Assembly: GCF_947488465.1 (NCBI RefSeq)
Contig: NZ_CANKZA010000004.1
Location: 186,001 to 250,000, forward strand
Direction: 5' to 3'
DNA from: an uncultured Microbacterium sp.
Lineage (GTDB): Bacteria; Actinomycetota; Actinomycetes; Actinomycetales; Microbacteriaceae
DNA: 64,000 nucleotides
Shown: in pieces, positions 18,297-26,835 of the stretch
Layout: each line of letters starts with the position of its first letter
Position numbering within the stretch: position 1 is the stretch's first letter
Position numbers and translations under genes: made by a program
The notes under the pieces: generated by a model
Databases searched by the model: none
The model's input: the letters and a program-made list of their open reading frames with translations, nothing else
What the model was told of the DNA's origin: nothing

Positions 18297-18956
18297 TCAG
18301 TGCCCGAGGTACCGGCCCGGGCGATGATTCAGTGCGAGCACGAGATTCAGGAGGATCGCTCCGGCTGCGCTCATCAGCACGCTCTGCCACGGCACGACCA
18401 GCAACGCCGCCACGATGATCAGCAGATCGAAGATCATCATGGTCCAGCCCGCGCGGAAGCCGGTGCGGTCCTGCACTTCGAGTCCGATGATGTTGATGCC
18501 ACCGATGCTCGAGCGGTGCCGGAAGAGGATCAGCACCCCGACACCGGCGAGCAGATTACCCGCCAGAGTCCCGTAGAGCGGCTGGATGTCGGAGATCGGG
18601 AAGTACAGGTCATGGACGACGGCGAGTCCCGAAACGAGGCCGATCGAGACGACCGTGCGGATCGTGAAATCCCACCCGCGCCGGTAGACCGCGAGCAAGG
18701 CGAACGGAACGTTGATCAGCGCGAACAGCGCCCAGAACGGCCATCCCGTCGCGTAGCCGATCAGGAGGGACAAGCCCGCTGTTCCCCCCGTGACTGCTTC
18801 CGACGCGTGCAGCAGATGCAGTCCGAGTGAGGCGAGGAACGTCCCCGTGAGAATACCCAGGATGTCCTCGGCTACGGAGTGCGCGTTCGCCTTGCCGTCG
18901 AAGACCAGGGACGGGCCGGTCGTCGGGTCGACGGCGTCGGAGTCGGGCGTACTCAC
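18297..18956 (-). CDS. YitT family membrane protein
   Basis: A 219-aa protein with about five to six hydrophobic segments (ILGILTGTFLASLGLHLL; PFWALFALINVPFALLAVY; GTLAGNLLAGVGVLILF; GWTMMIFDLLIIVAALL; LMSAAGAILLNLVLAL) and the motif GGTAGLSLL characteristic of the YitT/DUF161 membrane domain. Biochemical role unknown. The GTG start at 18956 is preceded at 6 nt by TAGGCT (18968-18963). Tail to tail with nei. Confidence 0.85.
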   Translation of the reverse strand: MSTPDSDAVDPTTGPSLVFDGKANAHSVAEDILGILTGTFLASLGLHLLHASEAVTGGTAGLSLLIGYATGWPFWALFALINVPFALLAVYRRGWDFTIRTVVSIGLVSGLAVVHDLYFPISDIQPLYGTLAGNLLAGVGVLILFRHRSSIGGINIIGLEVQDRTGFRAGWTMMIFDLLIIVAALLVVPWQSVLMSAAGAILLNLVLALNHRPGRYLGH

Positions 18957-19033
18957 CCGGCGAGCCTACTCGCGCGCATGCGCGGGAATGAATCGGCAGG
19001 GCACGCCGTTGTCTTGAATCTCGGGAGGTTTCA

Positions 19034-19441
19034 GTGGGCAAGAACTACATCGACATCGAGAACGACCACGGCGAGACGCTGCGCTATCGCAAGCACGCGA
19101 ACGGGCGAGGGCTCATCGCGCAAGGCGCCAAAGTGCACGCGACCGCGCTCATCGAAGTGGGCGCCTATGTCGAACCCGGAGCGCAGATCGCGGCCGGTGC
19201 GCACATCGGCCGCGGCGTCTGGGTCGAGCCGGATGCCGTCATCGGCCCGGAGGCCGAGATCGCCCCGCACGCCCACATCGGCGCCGGCGCGGCGATCGGT
19301 GCCCGCGCGAAGATCGGGGTGCGCGCCTTCATCGGAGCCCGCGCTCGGGTGGCCGGGGACTCGCTCATCGGCGACGACGAGCAGGTCGCGGACGGCGAGC
19401 AGGTCGCGACCGACCAGCGCGGTCTTCGCCTCGCCGCCTGA
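19034..19441 (+). CDS. Hexapeptide-repeat (left-handed beta-helix) protein
   Basis: A 135-aa protein. From residue ~30 to ~115 it is built from hexapeptide repeats of the form (I/V/A)GxxAx (VGAYVEPGAQIAAGAHIG and on), which fold as a left-handed beta-helix as in trimeric acyltransferases and gamma-carbonic anhydrases. At 135 residues it is short and no catalytic histidine set can be assigned, so activity is uncertain. GTG start with a GGGAGG Shine-Dalgarno. Confidence 0.8.
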   Translation: MGKNYIDIENDHGETLRYRKHANGRGLIAQGAKVHATALIEVGAYVEPGAQIAAGAHIGRGVWVEPDAVIGPEAEIAPHAHIGAGAAIGARAKIGVRAFIGARARVAGDSLIGDDEQVADGEQVATDQRGLRLAA

Positions 19442-19464
19442 AACCTGGGGCGGTCTCAGCCGCC

Positions 19465-19863
19465 TCAGGCGAAGAGGAACAGGACGAACCCGATCAGCGG
19501 GAGCGTGCCCTGAATGAGCGCCGGTCGCAGGTACTTCGCACCGCTCGTGATCAGCACGAGCGCAGCGGCGGCCATCGATCCCAGGCTGAAAAGCAGGAGC
19601 GTCCGCCCGGCGACATCGGCGACCGTGCCGGATTCCCCGGCCCAGAAGAGTGTCAGCCCGATGACCACGCCGATCGCGAGGAACAGGTTGTAGAAGCCCT
19701 GGTTGTAGGCCATCGGCCGGGTCGTGTCGGCGGCATTCTGATCGGCGACCCCGAACCGCCTCCACACGCGAGGTTGCGTCCACTGGATCGACTCCATCAC
19801 GAAGATGTAGACGTGCAGGAGCGCGGCGAGCGCCGCGACGACGGTTGCGATGATCGGCACCAT
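19465..19863 (-). CDS. DUF1304 family membrane protein
   Basis: A 132-aa protein with four hydrophobic helices and the DUF1304-type features LLHVYIFVMESIQW and NQGFYNLFLAIGV. Function unknown. The start at ATG 19863 is supported by TATGGT (19875-19870) 6 nt upstream and by the family N-terminus. Convergent with the hexapeptide gene and divergent from the LysR-like gene. Confidence 0.85.
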   Translation of the reverse strand: MVPIIATVVAALAALLHVYIFVMESIQWTQPRVWRRFGVADQNAADTTRPMAYNQGFYNLFLAIGVVIGLTLFWAGESGTVADVAGRTLLLFSLGSMAAAALVLITSGAKYLRPALIQGTLPLIGFVLFLFA

Positions 19864-19911
19864 GCTCTGACCATAGCGGTGACCGCTTTCACCCGCGGCT
19901 ACGCTGACACC

Positions 19912-20631
19912 ATGGCGAAAACGAGCGGCAGCCCCCGGCGCGGCGGTCGCCGACCGGTGCGAGCCTCGGCAGCCCGGCCCGCGAAAAAGCCCACCCCGGC
20001 GAAGAAGAAGCCCCCCGAGCCCGCCGCCCCGGCGCTGCCGACCGGTCCACTCCGGCTGGGCGCGACCCCCGGCGCGACACCGGGCACCTGGATCGACCGC
20101 TGGCACGAACGGATGCCGGGAACACGTCTCGAGCTCGTGCCGCTGAGCGTGGCCGATCAGCACGCCGCGCTCGTCGAGGGCGGTGTCGACGTCGCGATCG
20201 TGCGGGTGCCGATCGATCGCGACGGGCTGAACGTCATCGCGCTCTACGACGAAACGGCCGTCGTGGTCTGTGCGGCCGACTCGCACCTGACCGCTGCGGA
20301 CGAGCTCGACCTCGCCGACCTTGCGGGCGAAGTAGTCATCGTGCCGCGCGACGCGGTCCTCACTCCCCCCGTGCCGGATGCCGGCCTCCCCGCCTTCGCT
20401 CCGCCCGACACGACCGAAGACGCGATCGCGATCGCGGCCACCGGCATCGGGATCGTCATCGTTCCGATGTCTCTCGCCCGCCTGCACCACCGCAAAGACA
20501 CCGCGTGGCGACCGCTGGTAGACGGTCCGCTCGCCCCCGTCGCGATCGCCTGGCGAGCCGACGCCGACAATGTGCTCGTCGACACCTTCGTCGGCATCGT
20601 CCGTGGCCGGACGGCGAACTCGTCGCGGTGA
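19912..20631 (+). CDS. LysR-type substrate-binding domain protein lacking a DNA-binding domain
   Basis: A 239-aa protein. Residues 1-45 are a basic Arg/Lys/Pro/Ala-rich tail. From ~46 the sequence LRLGATPGATPGTWIDRWHERMPGTRLELVP follows the effector-binding domain of LysR regulators, ending with VDTFVGIVRG. The ~60-residue winged helix normally preceding it is absent. It may be a ligand sensor binding DNA through its basic tail or acting on a partner. TACGCT (19900-19905) lies 6 nt before the ATG, indicating a leaderless start and an intact 5' end. Confidence 0.75.
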   Translation: MAKTSGSPRRGGRRPVRASAARPAKKPTPAKKKPPEPAAPALPTGPLRLGATPGATPGTWIDRWHERMPGTRLELVPLSVADQHAALVEGGVDVAIVRVPIDRDGLNVIALYDETAVVVCAADSHLTAADELDLADLAGEVVIVPRDAVLTPPVPDAGLPAFAPPDTTEDAIAIAATGIGIVIVPMSLARLHHRKDTAWRPLVDGPLAPVAIAWRADADNVLVDTFVGIVRGRTANSSR

Positions 20632-20663
20632 CGCGCGGCATCCACACGCCTAGACTCGACGCC

Positions 20664-21383
20664 ATGGCACCGCTGGTCTACATCTGCGCTCGCCCGCAGC
20701 AGGGTGCGGCCGAGGCCGAGTTCGCGTCTTTCCGCACCGCCATGCGTGACGCGACTCTCGAGCGCTGGGACCTCGTGCACGAGCCGTTGCCGGCGGATGC
20801 CTGGGACCGCTGGCGCGGCTTCGTCGTCGGCGGGAGCCCGTTCAACGTGAGCGATCCCGAATCGTCGAAGAACGCGTCACAGCAGCGGCTCGAGGCGGAC
20901 CTCGCGCGCATCGCTCGCCGCGCCGCGGCGGCCGAGACGGCGGCCCTGTTCACGTGCTTCGGAATTGGTGTCGTGACCCGTGCGCTCGGCGGCGAGGTCA
21001 CGCGCGCGTACCCGGAGGATACGGGGCCCGCCCGCATCGCCCTGACCGACGAGGGGCACCGCGATCCGTTGTTCGGCGGACTTGCCGACATGTTCACGGC
21101 GCTGACCGCGCACAAGGAGGGCACCGGCACGCTCCCGGAGGGCGCTGTCCTCCTTGCCCGCAACGACGACTGCCCCGTGCAGGCGTATCGAATCGGGGAC
21201 CGCCTCTATGCGACGCAGTTCCACCCGGAGCCTACGGCCGAGGCGTTCACGGAGCGGATGGCCGTGTACCGCGATGACGGCTACTTCGCCGCCGGCGATT
21301 ACGACCGCATCGCGGCGAAGGTTCTCGCGTCGTCGCTGACCGAGCCGCCCCGGATCCTGCGCGCCTTCGCCGAGACCTACTGA
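20664..21383 (+). CDS. Class I glutamine amidotransferase domain protein
   Basis: A 239-aa stand-alone amidotransferase. The nucleophile is Cys98 in LFTCFGIG, with the catalytic His and Glu in QFHPEPTAEAF. It resembles GMP-synthase-like GATases of unknown acceptor, related to gamma-glutamyl-polyamine hydrolases. TAGACT (20651-20656) lies 7 nt before the ATG. The acceptor substrate cannot be deduced from neighbours. Confidence 0.85.
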   Translation: MAPLVYICARPQQGAAEAEFASFRTAMRDATLERWDLVHEPLPADAWDRWRGFVVGGSPFNVSDPESSKNASQQRLEADLARIARRAAAAETAALFTCFGIGVVTRALGGEVTRAYPEDTGPARIALTDEGHRDPLFGGLADMFTALTAHKEGTGTLPEGAVLLARNDDCPVQAYRIGDRLYATQFHPEPTAEAFTERMAVYRDDGYFAAGDYDRIAAKVLASSLTEPPRILRAFAETY

Positions 21384-21440
21384 CTCGCCGCGATGCCGGC
21401 GGCCTGGCGAGCGGCACCGAGGGCCCGGGGCACGGGGGCA

Positions 21441-21533
21441 TGTCCCACTTATGGTCGCTTTGGGCCGCGAAAACCAGCCAATAGTGGGACACACCCTGCC
21501 GAAAGTGGGACATACCCTACCCAAAGTGGGACA
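21441..21533. repeat. AGTGGGACA repeat cluster between convergent genes
   Basis: TGTCCCACT at 21441-21449 is the inverse of three spaced direct copies of AGTGGGACA at 21483-21491, 21504-21512 and 21525-21533 (the last two spaced by 21 nt). It lies between two convergent genes and may work as a REP-like element or terminator. Confidence 0.7.
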
Positions 21534-21567
21534 CGCGCGGCACGGGCGAGGGCAACCTCGACGAGGG

Positions 21568-22377
21568 TCAATCCGGGGTGCTGCGCGCCAGAATAAGGCG
21601 GATGGCCACCGCCACCAGAAGCACGACGGCGGCGACGACTCCTGCGGCGATCGCGATCGGGAGCGACTGCGGCTCACCGGTCGACCGCCCCACGGCGATC
21701 CAGGCGAGACCCCATGACATGGCGATGGCGGGCGCAAGGCGTCCCTTCGTGCCGAGAGCAAGGGCGATGCCGATGAACCCGACGACGAGCAGCACGGCGA
21801 TGCCCCAGAAATCCGCGGCATCACCCCAGGAGGCCGGCACGACCTCGGCGGTCAACCAGGCGGTGACGTTCGCCACCGTCGCAAGCGCCACCCAGCCGAG
21901 GTGCAGCCCCACGGTGAGGTCGAGGAACACGGCATCCTGCCATCCTTCGCTCGGCTGCACGGTCAGCACCCGGATCGTCACCGCCAGCGCGATCAGAAGG
22001 ACGACGATCGCGATCACGGTCATCGGCAGGTTCAAGAACTGCGCAGCGAGCAGCCAGCCGCCGTTGAGGACAGCCGTGACGGCGACCCACCATCCGGCCG
22101 CGCGCTGACGCACCCGACTCCGCTGCGCGGGAAACGCCTGCCAGATCGCGTACGCCACCATCAGGATGTAGATGGCGGTCCAGATGCTGAAGGCTTGCGT
22201 GGCGGGAGCGAGGTAGGTGGCATCGGCGTCGAGCGCGCCCCCCTGCAGCTCGCGTACGTTCGTGCCACCGAAGAGTCCCGTCCCGACCATCGCGGCGATG
22301 ATCATGAAGACCACGGCGGAGATCACCCCGATCTGGCGGCCGAGGTCGGCGGGACGATGCACACGTGTGTCACTCAT
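21568..22377 (-). CDS. TspO/MBR-related tryptophan-rich membrane protein
   Basis: A 269-aa integral membrane protein with about seven hydrophobic segments and TspO-like tryptophan-rich stretches (FSIWTAIYILMVAYAIWQAF; AAGWWVAVTAVLNGGWLLAA). Members bind porphyrins or act in stress responses, but the role here is inferred only from family resemblance. TAGCGT (22389-22384) lies 6 nt before the ATG. Divergent from the small-RNA candidate that follows. Confidence 0.7.
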   Translation of the reverse strand: MSDTRVHRPADLGRQIGVISAVVFMIIAAMVGTGLFGGTNVRELQGGALDADATYLAPATQAFSIWTAIYILMVAYAIWQAFPAQRSRVRQRAAGWWVAVTAVLNGGWLLAAQFLNLPMTVIAIVVLLIALAVTIRVLTVQPSEGWQDAVFLDLTVGLHLGWVALATVANVTAWLTAEVVPASWGDAADFWGIAVLLVVGFIGIALALGTKGRLAPAIAMSWGLAWIAVGRSTGEPQSLPIAIAAGVVAAVVLLVAVAIRLILARSTPD

Positions 22378-22443
22378 ACCCCGACGCTAGGCACTCCGAC
22401 GTCTTCTCGCCACGGGTTGACACGCCGGTCGCGGGCAGAGAAA

Positions 22444-22624
22444 GGCCGGCGGAGCCCCCGCATCCGCCGGCCCGAAGACCGGTCGCCCCCAGCTTCCGGA
22501 CTTCTCGAACGACGGATTGTCCTCCCCCACAGGTGCGACGCCCCGCGTCCCCCACGCTCACGTCTCTGTCGTTCACAAGAGAGGAGCACCCCGGCGGCAC
22601 CCTGATACATCGCCGGGGTTTTTT
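22444..22624 (+). ncRNA. Candidate small RNA with C-rich loops (6C-like)
   Basis: No gene reads rightward into this stretch, yet it ends in a rightward terminator. Four structures are visible. (1) A perfect 10-bp stem 22444-22453/22463-22472 with loop GCCCCCGCA. (2) GAAGACCGG (22474-22482) with CCGGACTTC (22496-22504), one A/A mismatch, loop containing CCCCC. (3) A 10-bp stem 22507-22516/22565-22574 (one G-U) enclosing CCT-CCCCCAC-AGG and GCGT-CCCCC-ACGC mini-hairpins. (4) The terminator. Runs of C in loops characterise the actinobacterial 6C small RNAs, whose loops pair with G-rich ribosome-binding sites. A TTGACA at 22417-22422 could be a -35 element, but no good -10 follows. The exact 5' end is unknown. 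Confidence 0.5.
22589..22624 (+). terminator. Intrinsic terminator of the small-RNA candidate
   Basis: CCCCGGCG (22589-22596) pairs with CGCCGGGG (22611-22618), followed by six T (22619-22624). The T run is on the plus strand only, so it ends a rightward transcript, not the convergent CHAT operon. Confidence 0.85.
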
Positions 22625-25101
22625 CAGAGCCCTGCGCCGTGACACTGGAACGCCGTCAGGATGCCGGTCTCCGCCTGGGCGGCAGCCAGCGCTTCGGCGG
22701 GGCTCCGGCCGGCGGCGAGGCCGCTGTGCAGGGCGCTGAGCACCGCGCTCGCGTCGTCATCGGCGACCACGACGGGCGCGGCGATGACGCAGTCTGCGCC
22801 CGCATGCAACCACGCCCGCGTCATACCGATCGCTTCCTCTCCCCAGCGCACGGCCGACCGCCCGACTTCGCACGCCGAGAGCACGACGGTGCGCGGGATG
22901 GCGGCGATGCGGTCAATGTCGTAGCCGAACAGCACGCCGTCGCTGAGTTCCAGACCCGAGAACAGGGGGTTGTCGGCCGCGTGCCGTCCGTGCGCGACGA
23001 TATGGAGCACATCCGCCTCTCCCGCCACGGCCGAGGTGGCCTCGACGGTCGCCGCGGGTCCGAGGAGAAGGCGCGGCGAGTCCCAGACAGCGGCGGCCGT
23101 CGTGACCTCCTCGATGCCGCGGTCGATCCGCGGGCCCACGGCGAATGCCGCGGTGCGCAGCGGCTGCGGTTCTGTCAGCGCCCACCGCGACGCCGATCCG
23201 GCGAGCGTCAGCGCGCACTCCGCGAGGCCGGGCACCATGTTCCAGGGGATGCCGGCAAGGACGCCCGGCGCGGTCACGACCAACCGGCGGACGCCCGCAA
23301 TACGTACCGGCTCGTCGACGAGCGCGCGCGACAGGACGGCAAGGCGCTCCTGGAGGGAGCGCTGGATGACCTCCGCCAGCGGACCGGTGCGCACGGTGGC
23401 GGTCATGTCGAGGTCGGCCCGCAGCCCTGCGATGACCGTGCGCGCGGTCTCCCATCCGGGTAGCGACACGACGGATGCCCCGGTGGAGGTGACCACCAGG
23501 CACCGCAGTCCTGCCGTCCCGTAGACGTAGGACAGCACCGCGGTGTCCGGAGCGAGCGTCGCGCGGAGAGCATCCAGATCGAGGCGTGTGTCGACGGCGT
23601 CACCGCGTGCCGCGCCGGCGGTCTGCCACTGCCGGTCGCGCACTCGCGCGCCGAGTGCGATCACGCGGGGGTCGGCGAGCCAGTCGGATCCGGCGAGGTC
23701 GGCGCGCAGCATCCGCAATTCGGACAGGTCGGCCGCCTGTGCGGGGTCGTGCGGGGGCCGCACCGGCACGACCTGCTGACTGAGGAGACGGGCACGTTCG
23801 GACCATTCGAAGATGACGTCGGGGCGGCCCGATGCGACCGCCGAGTCGATCCCCGCGAGCAGGAGCGCCTGGCCGTGCATCGCAAGCGAGGTCTGCAGGT
23901 CGAGGCTGCCGGATGCCGTGCGTCCCGCCCCCCGTTCTGCGAGCCCCGCAGCGGCCTCGGCGCGGGCGCGCGCCGGGCGCGTGCGTTCCGCGCGACGCGC
24001 ACGCACCTCCCGGGCGAGCAGGCGCACATCCAGCGACGCATGATCGGTGATCGGCGGCATCCGCCCGCCGCGTGCACCATACCGCGCACGCCAGAGTTCG
24101 CGGGCAAGTCGCAGGGCAGTGGCCTCGCCGGTGAATCCGGCACGGCGCAGCGCCCGCGCCACCGCGTCGACCTCGGCGTCGTCGGGGCGGCGGCGGCGCA
24201 TCGGAAGGAGGCGGCCGGACTCGTCCATCCCCCCGGCTGACAGTGCCGCACGGAAGCGCACACCGTCGGCCCTCGTCGCCCACGACCGCGAGCCGAGCGC
24301 GCGGAATCGCCGGGCTGCCGTGCGCGCCACGCGCTCTGCCCGAACCGGATCGTGCCGGACGAGCGAGGTCGCGAGCCGCAATTCCGCCTCGGCGCGCGCT
24401 TGCGGCATCCCGTCCGCACCGAACGACGCGGCGGCAGCGGCGAGCACCCGCTCGGCTTCCGTCGCCAGACCGGCGTCGCGGAGGACCTCGGCACGGTCGG
24501 CATCGCAGATGGCCGCGTTCGCCGACGACAACGCCGCCAGCACCGGGCGGGCAGTGGCCATCTCGCGTATCGCCCGAACGAGGTCGCCCTCGAGGAGCGC
24601 GACGTAGCCCAGGTTGTGCTGCGCCTCGGCCAGATCGGATGCCGAGCCATGTTCGGCGAAGACCGGGAGCGACGCCTGGAGATCGGCGGCGCTCTGGGCG
24701 AGATCACGCCGCTGCATGTGGATGAGACTGCGGTTGACCCGCAGGTTCGCGACCGCAAGCGGATCATCCGGGATCGTGTCGATCGCACGCCCCAGCCACT
24801 CGAGTCCTTCGTCGAGGCGCCCCTGGTTGACGAGGACACTGCCGAGTTGCCCGGCGACGACACCGCGCGTGTGCGCGCTGATACGGTCATCGGCGAGCGC
24901 CGCACGGCAATCGCGCTCGCCGTCCCCAGACCGACCAGTCTGCGTGAAGACGTACGCGCGCGTTCCGAGGACCCGCGCGTGGAGATCGGGGTCGGCTGTT
25001 TCGGCCGCGACGGTGTCGAGCACGACGATCGCCTCGGCGAAACGCCGCTGCGCCGCCAAGTCGAGCCCGCGCGCATACTCGCGCTCGTCGGGGGACGTCA
25101 T
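22624..25101 (-). CDS. TPR-CHAT caspase-like protease
   Basis: An 825-aa protein. Residues ~1-330 are TPR-like helical repeats (ARGLDLAAQRRFAEAIVVLD; GQLGSVLVNQGRLDEGLEWLG; EAQHNLGYVALLEGD). Residues ~520-825 form a CHAT domain, a caspase/separase relative, with His704 in HIVAHG and Cys744 in LSACEVG. Both catalytic residues are present, so it should be an active cysteine protease or be activatable. There is no signal peptide, so it is cytoplasmic. It is the last gene of a minus-strand operon with an ECF sigma factor, a beta-sandwich-like protein and a subtilase; the gap to the subtilase stop is 42 nt. TPR-CHAT proteases elsewhere (e.g. the type III-E CRISPR partner) are switched on by a sensor and cleave specific proteins. 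The substrate here is unknown. Confidence 0.9.
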   Translation of the reverse strand: MTSPDEREYARGLDLAAQRRFAEAIVVLDTVAAETADPDLHARVLGTRAYVFTQTGRSGDGERDCRAALADDRISAHTRGVVAGQLGSVLVNQGRLDEGLEWLGRAIDTIPDDPLAVANLRVNRSLIHMQRRDLAQSAADLQASLPVFAEHGSASDLAEAQHNLGYVALLEGDLVRAIREMATARPVLAALSSANAAICDADRAEVLRDAGLATEAERVLAAAAASFGADGMPQARAEAELRLATSLVRHDPVRAERVARTAARRFRALGSRSWATRADGVRFRAALSAGGMDESGRLLPMRRRRPDDAEVDAVARALRRAGFTGEATALRLARELWRARYGARGGRMPPITDHASLDVRLLAREVRARRAERTRPARARAEAAAGLAERGAGRTASGSLDLQTSLAMHGQALLLAGIDSAVASGRPDVIFEWSERARLLSQQVVPVRPPHDPAQAADLSELRMLRADLAGSDWLADPRVIALGARVRDRQWQTAGAARGDAVDTRLDLDALRATLAPDTAVLSYVYGTAGLRCLVVTSTGASVVSLPGWETARTVIAGLRADLDMTATVRTGPLAEVIQRSLQERLAVLSRALVDEPVRIAGVRRLVVTAPGVLAGIPWNMVPGLAECALTLAGSASRWALTEPQPLRTAAFAVGPRIDRGIEEVTTAAAVWDSPRLLLGPAATVEATSAVAGEADVLHIVAHGRHAADNPLFSGLELSDGVLFGYDIDRIAAIPRTVVLSACEVGRSAVRWGEEAIGMTRAWLHAGADCVIAAPVVVADDDASAVLSALHSGLAAGRSPAEALAAAQAETGILTAFQCHGAGL

Positions 25102-25143
25102 CCCCCCAGCATGCCGTGCCGGCCGCCTCCCGCGCGAGCGCGC

Positions 25144-26787
25144 CTAATCGTCGTCGCCGGCCAGCACAGCCCGGGTTGCGGCGAGCGCGGCCGCCACCGC
25201 GCTGTCTTCTCCGGCGGACAGGAGAGCCCCCTCCGCGAGGCGTGCGGCGATTCGCCCCGCCACGAGGGGTGCCGCGAAGGAGGTGCCGCTCCACACGGCG
25301 AAACCGCCGCGATAGTCCTCGGGTCCGATCGTGAGGCGCTCGCGGCCGTACTCGTCGTCGCGAGCGGATGCTTGGACGCCCCCGAAGAAGTCGGGGATCG
25401 TGCTGACGACCGCGGCGCCGGGCGCATAGAGCCGCACCCACGGCCCGACGTTCGAAAACAGCGCGGTCGTGCGCCGGTCCGGGTTGAGGGCGCCGACGCT
25501 GAGGTGGGCGGCACCGCCATCGGGGAGAAGGCCATTGTCGGCCCCGGGCCACGGCCACAGCGACGCGGGGAATGTGGGGCGGTCGATCGCATCGTTTCCC
25601 GCCGAGACGACGACCGTCGTGCCGAGTCCGCGAAGGACAGCGAGCAGGTCGTACAGGTCGCGGGTGTACAAACCGTCCTGCGGCGTCTCATGGTAGTACC
25701 CGAGCGAAAGGCTCACGACGTCGATCGGGCGTCCGCCGTCCTTGCCGTGCCGCGCCCGGTACGCGAGGAGCGCGAGATCCTCGAGTACGGCGAGCAGGCT
25801 CGACTCCTCCACCATCCCGTGCGCGTCGGCGACGCGGATGGCGAGAATGTCGGCGGCGGGCGCGGCCTGCCGGATGATTCCGGCGATGAACGTCCCATGG
25901 CCGGCGACATCGTCGAGTTGTCCGTCGAGCGGTCCGTACAGGTCGGGATAGATCTCCGGGTTCGCCTCGTCGTCGAGGCCGACCACCCGGCCGTCGACCG
26001 TGACGCGGCGGTCTACGATGTCGTCGGGGAGCCAGCTGTGAGCGCCGGCTCCGGTGTCGAGCACCGCCACGACGGCACGTCGGTGACCCTCCGGTACCGG
26101 CGGCCGGGTCGGTCCGGGCCCGACCCACGCCACAGGCTGGCGCCCACCCGAGCCACGCGAGCCGTACTCGTCGACCGGGTTCGTCTTCATGAACGGGTTC
26201 GTCTTCATGAAGGGATTGGTCTTCATGAAGGGATTGGTCTTCATGAACGGGTTCACCCCGATGGGATCGAGGGTCAGGATGTGGTCGAGCCCGATACGGT
26301 CCGCTCCCGCCTTCCGGAGCGCGGCGCCGACGTCTGCACCTTCGCCGACGGCGTCCAGCGCGGTCCGGCGAACACGCTGGAGCACGCGCCATGCATCGGG
26401 GAGAGACGGCGAGACTCCGCGGGCGACCTCATCCGGCGTCGTCAACTGCACGCGGAGCACGCGCGGCGCGCCAGGCACGCGTTCCTCGGGAACCTCCGCC
26501 AGTTCGGCACCGTCGAGGCGCTGGGCGACCGCATCCCACCCGAACGCCCGCGCCGCGGCACGCACCCGGGCGTACGGTCCCTCCAGGCTCTCAAGGCCGG
26601 TGTCGCCGGGCGGGATGCTGATGAGGAGCCGATGCGGCACGTACGCGGTCTGGAAGGCCTCGATGCCGTCGAGCGGCTCGGCGCCCGGGTCGAGTACCAC
26701 GCCGGAGATCACCGATCCCCGCGCGCGATCGCGCCACGACCATCCCTTCGGCTGCGGCGGGCGGGGGTCGCGGGTGTCGTCAGGCAT
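25144..26787 (-). CDS. Cytoplasmic S8 subtilase with NPFMKT repeats
   Basis: A 547-aa subtilisin-like serine protease with the full catalytic set: Asp244 (VAVLDTGAG), His297 (GHGTFIAG), oxyanion Asn398 (VSAGND) and Ser503 (SGTSFAAP). Residues 1-178 are an N-terminal region with strand-rich segments that could act as a prodomain. It is joined to the catalytic domain by four copies of NPFMKT (residues 179-202) and a Gly/Pro-rich linker. No signal peptide is present, unlike most subtilases. The ATG at 26787 has a GGGGAT ribosome site. It lies between the beta-sandwich-like gene and the CHAT protease gene. A role in a proteolytic relay is an inference. Confidence 0.92.
   Translation of the reverse strand: MPDDTRDPRPPQPKGWSWRDRARGSVISGVVLDPGAEPLDGIEAFQTAYVPHRLLISIPPGDTGLESLEGPYARVRAAARAFGWDAVAQRLDGAELAEVPEERVPGAPRVLRVQLTTPDEVARGVSPSLPDAWRVLQRVRRTALDAVGEGADVGAALRKAGADRIGLDHILTLDPIGVNPFMKTNPFMKTNPFMKTNPFMKTNPVDEYGSRGSGGRQPVAWVGPGPTRPPVPEGHRRAVVAVLDTGAGAHSWLPDDIVDRRVTVDGRVVGLDDEANPEIYPDLYGPLDGQLDDVAGHGTFIAGIIRQAAPAADILAIRVADAHGMVEESSLLAVLEDLALLAYRARHGKDGGRPIDVVSLSLGYYHETPQDGLYTRDLYDLLAVLRGLGTTVVVSAGNDAIDRPTFPASLWPWPGADNGLLPDGGAAHLSVGALNPDRRTTALFSNVGPWVRLYAPGAAVVSTIPDFFGGVQASARDDEYGRERLTIGPEDYRGGFAVWSGTSFAAPLVAGRIAARLAEGALLSAGEDSAVAAALAATRAVLAGDDD
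26182..26253 (-). repeat. Four 18-nt units encoding NPFMKT
   Basis: Four consecutive codon blocks of AAY-CCS-TTC-ATG-AAG-ACS. The units differ only at synonymous third positions (AAC/AAT, CCG/CCC, ACC/ACG), so the peptide is identical in all four although the DNA has drifted. Confidence 0.95.
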
Positions 26788-26835
26788 GGATCATCCCCTC
26801 ATCGGCACCGTCCGCGCGGCGCGCGGACCGGTGCA

